Assembly (NCBI RefSeq): GCF_020360975.1
Contig: NW_025408670.1
Span: forward strand, 4,030,001 to 4,094,000
Length of the DNA: 64,000 nt
Source of the DNA: Hirsutella rhossiliensis
Taxonomy: Eukaryota > Ascomycota > Sordariomycetes > Hypocreales > Ophiocordycipitaceae
Direction of reading: 5' to 3'
Positions 35,625 through 47,379 of this stretch are shown one piece after another (positions within the stretch are counted from its first letter, which is position 1; the number at the start of each line of letters is the position of its first letter). A model generated the notes under the pieces. That model saw nothing but the letters and a program-made list of their open reading frames with translations. It ran no database searches and was not told the DNA's origin. The translations under genes and the position numbers were made by a program.

Positions 35625-38400
35625 TCAGTCCCGGCGCACCATGGAGCGGAGTTGTGTTACCCAGTCTGGATCTTCGACTCCCCTTGCTGCGGTAGGTTTC
35701 TTCGAAGACGGAGTCGCCTTCTCTGATGCAGGCTCAAGAGCCTCCACTGCGCCCGCAGGCCTTTGGGACGGGGATTGCTCCTCCTCCGCAGCACCCCGAG
35801 TTGCTCCCGCGTCAGCCGGCTTCTGAAGCGGATAAGCCTCCTCCACCACCGGCAGCTCAGCTTCCCCTGCACCCATCTGCTGCATTATCGCCATGTGGGC
35901 GTCGGGAACCCCCTCGACCGTCTCCCAATCGAGCTCATCTTCCACGCACCGCTGGTCCTGCACCATTTTGTTGCCCTTGTGCCAGGAAAAGAGCTTCCCA
36001 AACGCAACGTCCTCGACCGCCTGCAGAAACTTGTTGGCCGTCTCCGCCGTGTCGGGCTTCCCGCTGCGGAGGTCGGAATCGGCGACAAGGGAAATTTCTT
36101 GCCGCTGGCCGCCTTGATGGCCGGCCTCGATGCTATTGTACCGGAGGGTGTAGCCGTCGAGCTCCAGGTCGACCATTTGGTGGATCTCCAGGCCGACGAA
36201 CAGGTATGGGGTATCAGTGCCTCGTTGCGCCAATGGCTCTGCCGGCTCGTCAAATCCTCCCCTCTTGGTGCCCCTGACAGCTTTCCTAGGCTTGTCTGGT
36301 TTGGACGACTTTGCTGGTTTGACAGGATTTGCGGGTTTTGATCGGGCGGGAAGCCAATTGTTCGGAATGGAGAGATGTATATGACTCGGCGTCCTGAGCC
36401 GCCCTGCTAGAAGATTGAACTCGGATGTGGCCAAGAACTCCTTGAGCGAGGGCTGGCTTGCGTCAAGGGAGAGCACCCGCTGTTGAAAAAGGCGAACGTC
36501 GACGCGCTCGTCTGGCAGCAGAACGTCTGACATGTGCCAAGGGGCGAGGACGCCCTCTAGGGTGGAATCGGGCGGAAAGGTAAATTTTGAGAGGTCGCTG
36601 TCCGGATCGATTGGGAGTTTGAGCCGAAGGGCGGGTGCGCGCTTGCCTTTGTGGCTACGTTGAGCGTTTTCCGGGGAGAAGTGGAGGATGATTGCAGTGG
36701 ATTGGACGACGGGCTTGTCGCTCCCGACGCCGACCGAGGTGAATGATGCTGGATGCGGAACAACAGGGGACAAGACGCGGCGCCTCCCGTCGGGGTTGGA
36801 CGGAGGCGCAGGCCTGGAATGGAGGACATGGCCAAAGGTGGCCGTGATGCGGTTCATAGACAGGCCCTCCTTGGTCTTGATAACAGGGTTTGGCAGCGAC
36901 ATTTTATCGACGATGGAAGTTTGCGTTAGAGGCGTGGCAGAATCCCTCCGGCAGGTGGGGTTGACACGCCTCGACCACTGCCGCATCTTGTCGTTCCAGA
37001 GCATAGCCCTGTTTCCGCGATGATGGCTCACAAACGTCGTGTTCCCGCCAACGGGTTGTTCCCGTTCGAACGAAGATATGACGTCGACTTCACTGGGGTG
37101 CGGATTCACCTGTTGTGCCAGAAGTAACAGCAAAACGACGTCTGCGGGATCTTGGGTCCGCTGACCAGTCGAAGCCTTCTGCTCTCGTGGTTCATTCGGC
37201 TGGCGCATGGCGTTGTCTGCAACCCATGATATCGAGAGTTCCTACAGAGTGTTAGACGACGGATCGTGAGAAGGCTGGCCGAGTAAGCAGGAGCGCATAC
37301 GGAGTCATTGGCTTTGTATCGAATCAACGTGTTGGTAATTCGCTCGAGCTCATTCAATACCGCTCTCGACATGTCGACCTTTCCCAAGGGCTTGACTGGA
37401 ACATGTCGCGTCATCATGGATTGAACCATTTCGTCGATCCGTGCCAAGATGGTGCGCGCTGTCGCTTTAGGGCTGTAAATCTCCAACCGAGAGTCTCTGG
37501 GGCTCGGTGTTATTTTCCACTGCTTTGATCCGCCCAGGCATTCGGTGGTCAAAGTCTGCAGAAGTTGGCTTGAGGGACCTGCACGGCGACATTAGAGCTG
37601 CAGGTCGAAGCGGAATCGAGCCGATACGTACGAAAGAGGAGCTCGAATATGGATGGCCGAAACCAGACCAGCGTTCTTCCTGGACCCCTGACCTGTTCCC
37701 GAACGCCAATATTCCACAGTTTCGTGATGATCTTGGCCGCGATCTGTCGCTTTGGAGTCAGTTTTTCCAGCTGCACCATCCGAACAGCCTCCCATGGTTG
37801 CTGCTCGACGATCCAGGGATACGGGCTCGCTTCCTTTGCCCAAGACCTGGGCTTTGGATTCCTGGCCACACAATAACTGTTCAACTGCTCCCAGGTGAAT
37901 CCTTCGTAGAGCGCGCCCACCAGGTTCTCCAGCTCGCGTAGTCTAAGAACGTCTGTGTCGCTGGGACGCAGCTCGTCGATATTCCTGATCGCTTCTTCCA
38001 GGGTTTTCGAGTCTGACTCCTCTTCCTGGGGGAGAACGTCGTCGACTCGCAGAGGCGTGCCTGTGGACGGCGCTTCCTCGTCGAGCACGGGTAGGGGCGT
38101 GGGGCGGGAGCGCATCTCGTTTGGATTTTTGATGATCAGGGCGGTGACCGGCTTGCCCAATGACTCGAGTTCCAGGTTCTTCTTGATGAGGAAGTCATGG
38201 TAATATTCCTTATTTACCAGTTCCGTCAACTTGGCCTCGTAGGCTTCGGCCGAATCGAAGGCATAGTCGGAGGAATATCGTCGTAGCGACTGGGGTGGGA
38301 AGGGGGGCGTCGCACGGGGCCGGCGCGTCGCTCGGCGCAGTGCGAGGCCCAGTCGACATGACAGGCAAACTCGCGGCAGAACTGAAGCCTGTGAAAGCAT
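35625..38400 (-). CDS. SLS1: mitochondrial Sls1-like inner-membrane regulator
   Basis: Model: complement(join(35625..37241, 37301..37578, 37632..38400)), 887 residues. Sls1 is an inner-membrane protein that couples transcription and translation in yeast mitochondria. The N-terminus from the ATG at 38400 is arginine-rich and acid-free (MLSQASVLPRVCLSCRLG, then several RR pairs), a good mitochondrial presequence. An upstream ATG at 38454 would mask it. Family stretches seen: LVGALYEGFTWEQLNSYC near residue 180, and QWKITPSPRDSRLEIYSPKA at the start of the middle domain. Introns of 53 and 59 nt join LLFR to PSSQLLQTL and KANDS to ELSISWV. The C-terminal 100 residues are Pro/Glu/Ala-rich and poorly conserved in character. 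It diverges from nse3 across only 247 bp. Confidence 0.87.
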
Positions 38401-38647
38401 GGAAGAAGCTGCCCGCGAGCCGATGCGCTGCAGGAACGGATGGTCTAAGTACAAGCAAACGGATGCAAGAAATTTGCGACGATAAGCCGGCGGCGACTTA
38501 GGCGCTAAGGCGATAAGGAAAGTCAGACGCGTCTGAAAGTGCGACCGCGCTGTCTGCCCCTCGCCCCCCCTTACGTTATCGCTTCACGCTTCAGACAACC
38601 CAATTGCTGCGGCTTAATTGCGTTGGAATTGAAAGCCTGCACCAACG
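38401..38647. promoter_or_regulatory. short bidirectional promoter, sls1 / nse3
   Basis: The 247 bp between the two start codons must serve both genes. It contains C-runs (CCCCCCC near 38564) and no clear TATA box. Confidence 0.5.
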
Positions 38648-39736
38648 ATGCCTCCTTCGCAGAGGAGAAGACGTCCGGTACCATCGTCGTCCTTGATAGC
38701 TCGTGCTGGCTCAACTAACATGTCGACAGATCGACGACGACGAATCAGACCAAGATGCGCGCCCGCGACAACGCCCCAACCGCAACGGCTCGGGTGACGA
38801 GGCTGGCGACGAATCTGGCGATGGCATGGACGGTAACCCGAACCAAGACGCCGACAGACAGCTTGCAAAGAAGCTGGTCCGATATGCCATCTCGTGCGAA
38901 TACTCGCGGACTCCAATAAGACGCGACGGAATCAAGGAGAGAGGTAATGCCCGGCTGCTGCCGCTGGAGGTTGTCATCGCTGACACACAGTCTAGTCCTT
39001 GGCAACCAGGGACGGTCATTCAAGAGGGTCTTTGTGCTCGCGCAAAAACAGCTTCGCGAGATATGGGGCATGGAGTTGCGGGAGCTTCCCGTTCGAGAGA
39101 AGATGTCTCTCCAAGAGAAGCGACAGGGTAGGTTGGCCGTCCCAAACGCGCTTGTCCTAAGCTAATGCAAGGATAGCCATGAAGTCAAGTTCTCAAATTA
39201 AGACCGGATCCGGGGCCTACCTCTTGACCTCGAACTTACCAGAGCCATATCGCAGCGCGACCATTCTCAAGCCATCCAGGATACCAAACGAGGAGGACGA
39301 GGCTACATACGCCGCCTTTTACACCCTGGTTGTCGCCTTGATCTGGTTGAACTCGGGCGAGCTGAGCGAGCAGAAGCTCAGGCGCTACCTCATGCGGCTG
39401 AATGCTGATCAAAACGTGTCCAACGAAAAGACCGACATGACGCTGAAAAGGATGGAGAAGCACGGATACGTGATAAAAAAGGTGGAGCGGCCACCCATCG
39501 GCCAGGACGGTGACCAGAACGTCACCTGGCACATTGGGCCACGCGCAAAAGAGGAGATTGGACTCGATGGCGTCATGGGCATGGTGCGCGAGGTTTTTGG
39601 TGATTGGAGCCCTGACCTGGAGAAGAAACTACGGTCAAGCCTGGGGCTCAAGGCCCAGCCCACGGCGGCCAACGAGGACGCGGTGGAAGCCGGCGGGGGC
39701 GGGAGACAAGCCGCCGACGGTTCAGAAGACGAGTAA
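38648..39736 (+). CDS. NSE3: Smc5-6 complex subunit Nse3 (MAGE domain)
   Basis: Model: join(38648..38677, 38730..38943, 38996..39127, 39177..39736), 311 residues. Nse3 binds Nse1 and Nse4 and DNA in the Smc5-6 genome-stability complex. The MAGE fold begins at LAKKLVRYAISCEYSRTPIR (about residue 47) and includes the spliced LGNQGRSFKRVFVLAQKQL, then YLLTSNLP near 145, and LVVALIWLNSGELSEQKLRR. That is followed by the second winged-helix stretch with LKRMEKHGYV and WHIGPRA. Three introns of 49-52 nt are each fixed by phase (0, 1, 1); the first has a CTAAC branch. The first coding exon is only 30 nt (MPPSQRRRRP). An acidic linker precedes the domain. Confidence 0.9.
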
Positions 39737-39960
39737 CGGCCCCAACGCCTTGAATTCGTGTACGACGAATCGCGGATGATGCTCTCGGTTTGATCGAGAC
39801 TAAACGGCCGCAGCAATGCTTCTCGATCCGGGGAAAATCGCGAAAGTGTTTATTCAAGACCCCGATGGTCCAGTGGTATCTTTCCATTGACGCAGTTTCC
39901 AGAGCAAACCCGTAATGTCCACAATATCTCATCGCCCTGCTGCCGCTGCCGAGGCAAGGT

Positions 39961-40341
39961 CTACTCTTCTTCGCGAGGCGGGGGAGGGCCGCAAGGTTGA
40001 ATCATTTTCTGCGCCGACGTGGTTAGCTAAACGTGCGCGCCGGCGACGGCTTGAGGGACGAACTCGAATCAAATTTGCCCGGACTTTGGAGATGGGCTCG
40101 TTCTCCGCGAGCGCAATGTATGCAAGTAGAGGCCTATGGCCAACAATGGAGGAGTATGTGTCGCGCTGGATATTCGTCTTCCACTCCCAGGTCGTCGTGT
40201 CGGGGTGGCCAGTGCCAACGTACTTGGCCTGCAGGCGTTCGAGTTCCTGCTGGGTTCGGAGTTTGTCGGCCTGAAGGGAGAGAGCTGGTTAAGTGGCCGA
40301 GCGCACACTGGGGACCGGTGAATCTGGGGAGGCCTTACCAT
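39961..40341 (-). CDS. splicing factor 3B subunit 5 (SF3b10/Ysf3)
   Basis: Model: complement(join(39961..40008, 40064..40270, 40339..40341)), 85 residues, the family size. SF3b5 is a small structural subunit of the U2 snRNP SF3b complex. The middle exon reads ADKLRTQQELERLQAKYVGT followed by GHPDTTTWEW and IQRDTYSSIVGH, an almost textbook match. The last exon adds KMIQPCGPPPP. The first coding exon is just the ATG, immediately followed by a GTAAGG donor (68-nt intron). The second intron is 55 nt with an unusual GTTCGT donor, a GCTAAC branch and a GCGCAG acceptor. Both introns are phase 0. It converges on nse3 and diverges from the zinc-finger gene. Confidence 0.93.
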
Positions 40342-40889
40342 TGTGACGAATGGCCACAGACGGCGATGATGGCAGCCAAGGGAACTGAAAGGTTGGGCTT
40401 CCACCGGTCGCAGTTTCAGTCGGCATGAATCGCCGCGCGTGTGTTGGTAACGCTGAACCGTCTTGTGCTTTGATATCGCTGGGTTGTAACGGCACGAGTT
40501 CTCGGTGAACTATCGTCGGCTGGTGATGGTGACCGGCTGAATATCGGCTGAATGTCGAGTACTTTGTACCGTGCGGTGACTCCCATCGAAGGCAAGTCAG
40601 TTCATTTGCGCGCTCATCTTCACGTTCTTGATGGCACATTGTTCACGGTCATCCTTCCAGGCGTATTTAAAGAGAAAACTTATTGAGATACCCCCTTTCA
40701 CTTTTCCTGCCTCCGCCCTCAAGTTTCCGACTGTCCTCTGGCTTATTCGCGCCCAACCTCGCTCGGCTGGCAAAGGGCATCTGATTCCAGACCAGCCTCT
40801 CCAAACGCGTCTTTACAAACACGTCAGACCCAAAAACTCCCACTAGACACATTGAAAATCACGTCTCGACTCTAGGCAGGAATGGAAGC
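40342..40889. promoter_or_regulatory. divergent promoter region, SF3b5 / zinc-finger gene
   Basis: About 550 bp between divergent start codons. No further gene recognised. Confidence 0.45.
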
Positions 40890-42253
40890 ATGGCGTCGCC
40901 GTCCAAGCACACCATGCCGGAGCACTGGACCGAGCTTAGTGCGGCAAGGAAACAGAGACAGCTGTGCTCCGAAGAAATCAGAGCGCTGAGGAGCTCATGC
41001 GACCAAGCATGCGGCAAGAAGCCGGTGACGGAATGTCACAGCTGCTACGGGAAATCTTTGGACCGGATGCGACTGCGGTATACCGAGAGCCAAGACCGCG
41101 AGTGGTTCACGCAGCGAAAGGCCTTTCTGCATGAGCTCGAGGGACTGTTTCACGATGCAAAAGATGACAAGCGGAGCCTGGACTTCATCGAGTCAAGGAT
41201 AGAGTCAGAAAAGGAAGCTTGGTACCGTTGGGTCTTGCGAAAATACCCCGAGTTCATCGCCGTGTCAGATCATGGCGCCAACCAGGACGAGTTGAGGGGT
41301 ATGCTTGACGACCCGGATCGATCGCGGCAAGAGCTGGTGACCATGATGCTGGAGGGGATAGGAACTCCGGCAGACTGGCCGTCCAGCGTGGATGCCCTTG
41401 CGGACAAGGCAGCTGCCATCAAGGGTGATGCGGCCGAGTTGAAGAAGCTGTACACGGCCCAGTTTTTTATGAACCGCACTTCGGACCAAGTCCTTCAGAA
41501 TGCCAACAAGTACCTGGAGGAATACAAGGCCAGCGAGAGCGTGACGCTCGAAGACATTATCGACCGGATTGCTGCGGACATGAAAGAAAGCAGGAACTCG
41601 CAGCCACAAAGAGACTACCACCAAAGACGGCTCGACGAGCTGCGAAGAGCAAAGACGGCGTTTGAGCATGACAAGGCGCAGGCTAAGAGCCGAGCATCTG
41701 GAAACCAAGCGTCTACTGCGAGCGAGAAACTTGGCAACCTGCCTCCTTGTCATGTTTGCCAAAGGACCGTGGACCCTAGCGCCGTCCTCTCGTGCTGTTT
41801 ATGCCAAGTCGTCACGCAGATGGGGGGCAGCGACAAGCTGACGGTCTATTGCACGGAAGAGTGCCTTCTCAAGGGTCATGTATGTGCACTCCCGCCTGTC
41901 TGCCCGTGCCACAGGAGATGAGAAAGCTAACTTGCTTGCAGGAAGAACACGTCGCAGCAGCGCACGACTGCGCAGCGGGCGACGAATGCACCCAGCTGCG
42001 CGACGAGGACGTGGAGATGGAAGATGGGACGTCCCAGACGGTGTCGTGCAAGGAGTGTCTGGACCAGAGGCGGATAACGCTGTTCTGCTCCAGCCGATGC
42101 GCGAGGGAAAACGTTGCTGAGCACAGGAAGAACTCACACGGGGTCAAGACATCGACCGAAGAGTCCGATGAAGCCGTGACGTCGATGCAACAAGTGGTTG
42201 AGGCGACGCTGGCGAGGGAGAATCCGGGGATAGCCATGACCCGGGTTGAATAG
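40890..42253 (+). CDS. MYND/HIT-like zinc-finger protein, function unknown
   Basis: Model: join(40890..41879, 41942..42253), 433 residues. I do not recognise a named protein. Residues 1-280 are charged and largely helical, with an early cysteine group (CDQACGKKPVTECHSC) and probable coiled-coil stretches. From about residue 287 a treble-clef-like zinc finger is spread over the intron: CHVC, CCLC, YCTEEC, then GHEEHVAAAHDC after splicing. A second, smaller Cys/His cluster follows (CKECLDQRRITLFCSSRC with H-rich EHRKNSHG). The 62-nt intron (GTATGT, GCTAAC, TTGCAG) lies inside the finger, in phase 0. MYND and HIT fingers usually bind protein partners; a role here would be guesswork. Confidence 0.75.
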
Positions 42254-42680
42254 GGAGGGAGAAAGTGTAAGCGTGGTGTGGAACGAAGCCATGCCGTGTA
42301 ACAGAGCTCTGTACAACAGGAATGAAAGTGCGTGGTCGACGTTGACTATGCGCGGACACAAGTTATGGCAGTGCTGGACCAGGGCTTTAAAGTCTACGAG
42401 AGTCCCGGGGTCTACGGAAGAGGCGATGAAGAATTCGTGAGACAAGGGACTAAGACCTAGCGTCGACGAGGCCGTGGCGACTCTGATGGGTATTAATAGT
42501 GGCATGCGGCGCAATGGAGTTGAAGTGCCAAGGTTTTGGTTGCGAGCGCTCAGTTCCGGTCATCGCCGGAAATAGAAAGCATCTTCGGGCGGATTATGCT
42601 CCGCACATCCGGCCTCACCACGTCGCACTCGCCAGCTTCGACCGCCATCAACCTGTGCCCGGCAAACCTCGTCGTCAAGC
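42254..42680. other. intergenic region, zinc-finger gene to Zn2Cys6 gene
   Basis: About 430 bp, 3' flank and promoter. No other gene. Confidence 0.5.
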
Positions 42681-44875
42681 ATGGCGCCCGATGCAGGCAT
42701 CGCCGACGCCGCCCGGAAGAGAATCTCAACGGCATGCGAGGCCTGCCGGGCGACAAAGGTTCGATGTCGACCCAGTGAATTCCCTGACGTCTGCCAAAAG
42801 TAATCCCTTTGCCACCCTGCGAAACAAGCCCCGAACGCTGACGGCCTTTGTTTGTGTGATGCAGGTGCCTTGCGTTCAAGAGGGAGTGCATCTCGCGCAT
42901 GTGCCCGCGGCCTCGACGATCGAGAAAGGCCAAGCAGTGAGTCCCGCCGGCCAGATGATCTGATGGTCTGTCCCTCTCTGATGCCCTCTCAGATCGCAGG
43001 ACGGTCGGCTGCCTTGCTTGTCATCGTCGCCGTCTGGCCCGTCCGGTACCTTTACCATCGACTTCACCATCCCCGCTAAGTCGGAGCTTGACAACAGCGT
43101 AGACGTCTTGCGGGACTCACACGTGCAATCCCTCGAGCGCCTCTTCCCGGACGACGGTGATGACGGCGACGGCTCTGATGCGCAGCAATGGGTCTCGCCG
43201 GGGGCGGCAGATGTCCAGGCCCCGTCCACTTCGTCGGCGCAGCCCCATCTGCACTCCATCCACGACGGCCATGCCAAGCCCCTGTTCAACATGGCCTCGG
43301 CCGAGTCATTGCTCCACTCGTTCCGCCGCAACAAGCTCGAGCATCTCCCCTGCACCGTCCTGGCCGCCGATGCATCCGTCCCTCACTTGGCTGCCACGCG
43401 GCCCTTTGTGCTGCTTGCCATCCTCGCCGCCTCGTCCGGCTCCAAGACGCTCCAGGGCCACGGCTTGTACGATGACGAATTCCGCAGGGTGCTGGGCTAC
43501 AAGTTTGTCGCCGGCGGCGAGAGGTCCCTGGAGCTGCTCCAGGGGATCCTCATCTACAGTTCATGGTACGACCTTGACATGAGGCGATGCATAATAGCCG
43601 AGGTCGACTGACGCCCCATCAGGTACCCGTTTCATCTCCGCCCAAAGGAGAAGCAAGCTTTCCAGTATTTACGTATGGCCACGGACATTATCCACGACCT
43701 CGACCTGGCTCCAGAATTACCCGCAGGCGTAGACGCCTCCGTCATGGACCTGACTGACGGGCAGCTCGATGGCATCCGCGCCTATCTAACCTACGTCCAC
43801 ATCAGCTCCACGTAAAGACGCATGCCAAGTCTTGATGAATGAGGAGCATTGGCTGACTTGCCCCAGACAAGTTGTTTCGTGGAAGACCAATCCCAAGATC
43901 CCCAGCCTCTACAATTCCTGGACAACCACGTATTGTGACGTCCTTGAAAGCAAGGCCCGCGTCGAAGGCGATGCCGTGCTCGCCGCCTTGTGCCGAAACT
44001 CGTGTGCGCTCCATGAGGCGTTCCAGGTCACGCACGAGTTCAGCGGCCAACAGGATCACCATCGCTGGCTCATCCTCTCGGGCCTTGCGACAAAGCTCGC
44101 AGAGGCCCGGGCCAGGGCATCGCCCGCCGTTGTGTCCAACGGTACGTGCTCTCTGTTATGTCACCAAATTGCGTCCTACCGAGACTCACCTTCTGCAGTG
44201 TCCTTTTCTCTGCAATGCCATTTCATCGATGTCTACCTCGACTGCGGCTCATTGCTGAGGCTTCCTCGCGCGACGCGCCGTCGTCATGGTGAAGATGGGC
44301 TTCTTCCGCTGCTGCCGACCAAAATGTACGAGTGCGTCGTCAAGCTGAGGATGCTCCTCGACCACCTCGCGGCGCTGGATGAAGCGGCATTTCTATGCTT
44401 CACCGTCGACGATTGGGTGCGGCTCATTCTAACCGTGATTCTGTCTCTGCGATTGTCATTCCCCATGTCGGAATGTCCGGATTTCGATGCTTCGTGGGCT
44501 CGCTCGCAGTTGCAGTTCGATCAATTCCTGAGCCGCATAATTGGTGAAACAGACTCGACGCCGGCCTCGAGAAACCTCGACATTCTCTCCGCCAGCCGCA
44601 TCATCTTGAGAGTCGTCAAAGATAAGTACCACCGCCGGCTGCGGGCTTTGGAGGAGAAGCAGGCGGCGCCGCCAGACAAGGCAAACGGCTGTCCCATGTT
44701 CGACGCGTTCTTGGAGCCCTACCTACCACTCTGGGAGGCTGAGCTTGGACATCCGCCGCTGCCAGCGACGACGATGTCATCGGGGTCCGGTGAGGAAGCG
44801 GCCGCTCCCTTGCCAATCTTCCACGATCTCTGGGCGACAATGACAATGAATTGGGCTGGCGGTGACATTGGTTGA
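42681..44875 (+). CDS. Zn2Cys6 fungal-type transcription factor
   Basis: Model: join(42681..42799, 42865..42936, 42993..43565, 43623..43811, 43867..44141, 44199..44875), 634 residues. A nuclear DNA-binding regulator. The zinc cluster has cysteines at 19, 22, 29, 38, 41 and 48 (spacing C2C6C8C2C6C); the fourth and fifth are separated by intron 1, whose splicing removes an in-frame TAA. A basic linker follows (MCPRPRRSRKAK). The middle region carries the fungal regulator signature WYPFHLRPKEKQAFQYLRMA near residue 254, again rebuilt across an intron, and the protein ends after an acidic tail. Five introns of 55-65 nt. The first exon's ATG gives 18 residues before the first cysteine, normal for the family. 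Target genes unknown. Confidence 0.9.
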
Positions 44876-45718
44876 CAGCGGAGCTGGAACCATGAAAGAT
44901 GAGCGCTTGTGCGGTCAATCAGTGAGAAGAAGTAAACGAGAAAGAGGAGAGCGACGGGTTTGACTTCACGATGGTCGTGAAACGCACCGGCGGCTCACTC
45001 GAACGGGTCATCGTCGTCCCTGGCCAGAGCCTCATGACAAAGGATTGGCAGAGCGAGACGATGGCGCCTCGCCCCCACCATGCCTGGCCCCTATTTTCCC
45101 ATCTACTCACTCCTGCTGCCAGGACGAAGGGACGGTCAAGGGATATTAAAGGCAGCCCGTGCCCGCTTCCAAAAAACCCGAGTCCACGAACCCGCCCACG
45201 GGCTCTCAAAAGCAGCAGCTCCAAAGACAGCTCTCACAGCTCTTCATTTTGCGCGCGCGCTCACACGTTCACACTCTTCCTGCAAAACGGGCTCCCAGCA
45301 TACGGAGGGGACCTCCGCCGATCCAAGTCACATACTGTAGAACCCTGACGGCGCCTGAGCCGAGTCGAGCGATCCGGCCAAAGGCTCCCCACTCTTCTTG
45401 AAGCCAATGGAAACTGATGCAATGGTCAAGACCTTGAGTGAACACGCCCCCTTGCCGTTTTATCTTTCCGCACCTTATCCACCAGCCAAGCGGTCTGCAG
45501 TCTTCTCGCCCTCCCTTCTCAAAGCCGTCACTACCACCGCCGTCCGTCTCATGATGCATTGATGCTGTACTGCCAGCGAAGCAACGGTCTCGATCTTCTT
45601 CAAAGCGTCGGCCTGTGATCAGAAGTATAGATCTTTGTGTGCGTTCGCCGACGGCGATTGGTGAGTCGAATTAATAGCAAGAGTATCTAATTATTGCTTA
45701 TACATTTGGACCAGCTTG
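44876..45718. other. intergenic region
   Basis: About 840 bp after the last intact gene. No gene recognised; base composition starts to drop in GC toward the right. Confidence 0.45.
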
Positions 45719-46277
45719 TCACAGCTGGGCTAAGATTTGTGGACGGTGGTGAGGTGCCACGTGGATGTTATTTTCAAGGAGGCCCCAGTGGTTGATTACA
45801 ATGGAATAGTCATCTGTGCAGAGGGACGGTAGTTGGCTTTTGAGCTTGCCCGGTAAAGGCGGAAAGCTAACGGGAAGTCTGTTTAGGATGCGTTCAAGGC
45901 GGGACAAATAGCTGCTCTGGAACGAGGCGTCGCTGAAAGAGGACACTGTAGTCGGCCGATCACGCCACGCGGAAGCAGAGAATCTATATCGTTGTCAATT
46001 AGTATAGAACTTTCTTTGCCAGACCTTTAGGTAGACTTACAGGGCAAAGTCTTGTACAGTCTGGTTTAGAAGACGGAGATTCTCGGGACTGTGAAAAGAG
46101 GTGCCAGCGAGAAGATGCGCCTCCCCGGATATATCGTCCATAGTGTATACGTGTAGAGGATCTAACCACCCATTGAGATGGGAGTCCGGTACCATATGTC
46201 CGTAGGTCTCCCTCGCGGCGGCTAGAAGTCGAGGTCGAGAGGGTAGTTGGCATCCCGAAATTATACGACGAACCCCT
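45719..46277 (-). pseudogene. truncated APH-type phosphotransferase relic
   Basis: Minus-strand reading gives GVRRIISGCQLPSRPRLLAA, continues about 80 residues to NQTVQDFAL, crosses a plausible 59-nt intron (GTAAGT donor, CTAAT branch, ATATAG acceptor) and ends in INHWGLLENNIHV. That last motif is the catalytic-loop region of fungal aminoglycoside-phosphotransferase-like kinases (usually H-x-D-x3-N). Here the aspartate position is Gly and the text stops at a TGA (45719) before the metal-binding IxDW part. A TAG lies just upstream of the first recognisable residue, so the N-lobe is missing too. A fragment, not a working kinase. Confidence 0.65.
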
Positions 46278-47379
46278 TTGTGCTATCGCCAACCCCAACT
46301 GTATAGCTCTTGAGCCTTGCGTGGACGTAGGCTTAACGGCCCTGCCGCCATTAATAATAGCAGCTTTATCATGGTAGGCCTTTTTAGCGATTAGACTGAA
46401 CTATTTAAAGAACCTGTTGATTTGATGATTTGATACAGTAGCCATGTTGATCAGGCTGATCTAAAACCTAGTATGCTGAAGGTTTGATCAAGCACAAGAG
46501 CAAGTGTTCTTCACGCATAGGGGTGTCGAGCAAGTGCAATATACGAGGAGGCAAAGATGAAATGTTGGGTGGCCTGCGGTAAGAGAAACGAGGTTGGGGA
46601 GTTATGAGCCGGGGACGGGATGCAGGGATGCCCTAGGCAAAACATCGACTTGCATATTCTTAGGTTTGATTCATTAGCATGATTGCGGTCATCTTTATCT
46701 TCTAAACAGGCGACTGTGGGCAAAGTTTATATTAGAATATAAATATATACATGTTTATATCTCTGGTGCAATTAACTAAATCTTATATATATATATAATA
46801 CCAGCTGTTCAAGGCATATATGTCTAGCACAAGCATAATTCCCCCCGTCCACGTCTCGGCGCCGGCAGAGCCCGTCGAGGCAAACTGAGAGGAGAGGGCG
46901 TCAGATGGGAGATGAGGCGCCGGCAGAAACAACAGGAAGCACACGAGCCAGGGAGAACAACGGAGGAACGGCAAAGTGTCCTGCTGGATGAGGGGCGGCG
47001 GCAGCTAAAGGTGCAAGCGACATGGACAATGGACCCGGCTCGGGGTATGGATTGAGATTCTGTTGGGGATAGACGTGCTATGTCAGATGTAAGTTTAATG
47101 TCGATATGCCTGCCTTTCGAATTTATGCGGAGCTTCCAGCAAGGTGAATCCCCTCAAACTTGCTTGAGGCCGGAGTCCTTCTTGGCGGTCAATAGCACAT
47201 ACTTCAGAGCACCATCATCCAACTCTCGTACGAGAACCGCGCAGGCGGCTTCCCAGCACTTTCCACGTGCAGATAAGACACGCCAGCCAACAGCGTGCCT
47301 CTTGGAGGGTGAGGAAGGGGGTTGTCCCCTGTGGTCTCTTGTCCCGGTGTCAACACGGCAAAGGTGGACTCAAGGGATG
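46278..47379. other. low-GC intergenic region
   Basis: About 1.1 kb including AT-rich microsatellite-like sequence (TATATATATATA near 46784). A 63-codon minus-strand frame at 46783-46974 starts with a hydrophobic stretch but has no further support. Confidence 0.4.

Noticed and set aside
46783..46974. Possible small secreted protein on the minus strand
   Set aside because: A hydrophobic start alone is weak evidence; it runs into a TATATA tract and has no cysteine pattern or promoter support.
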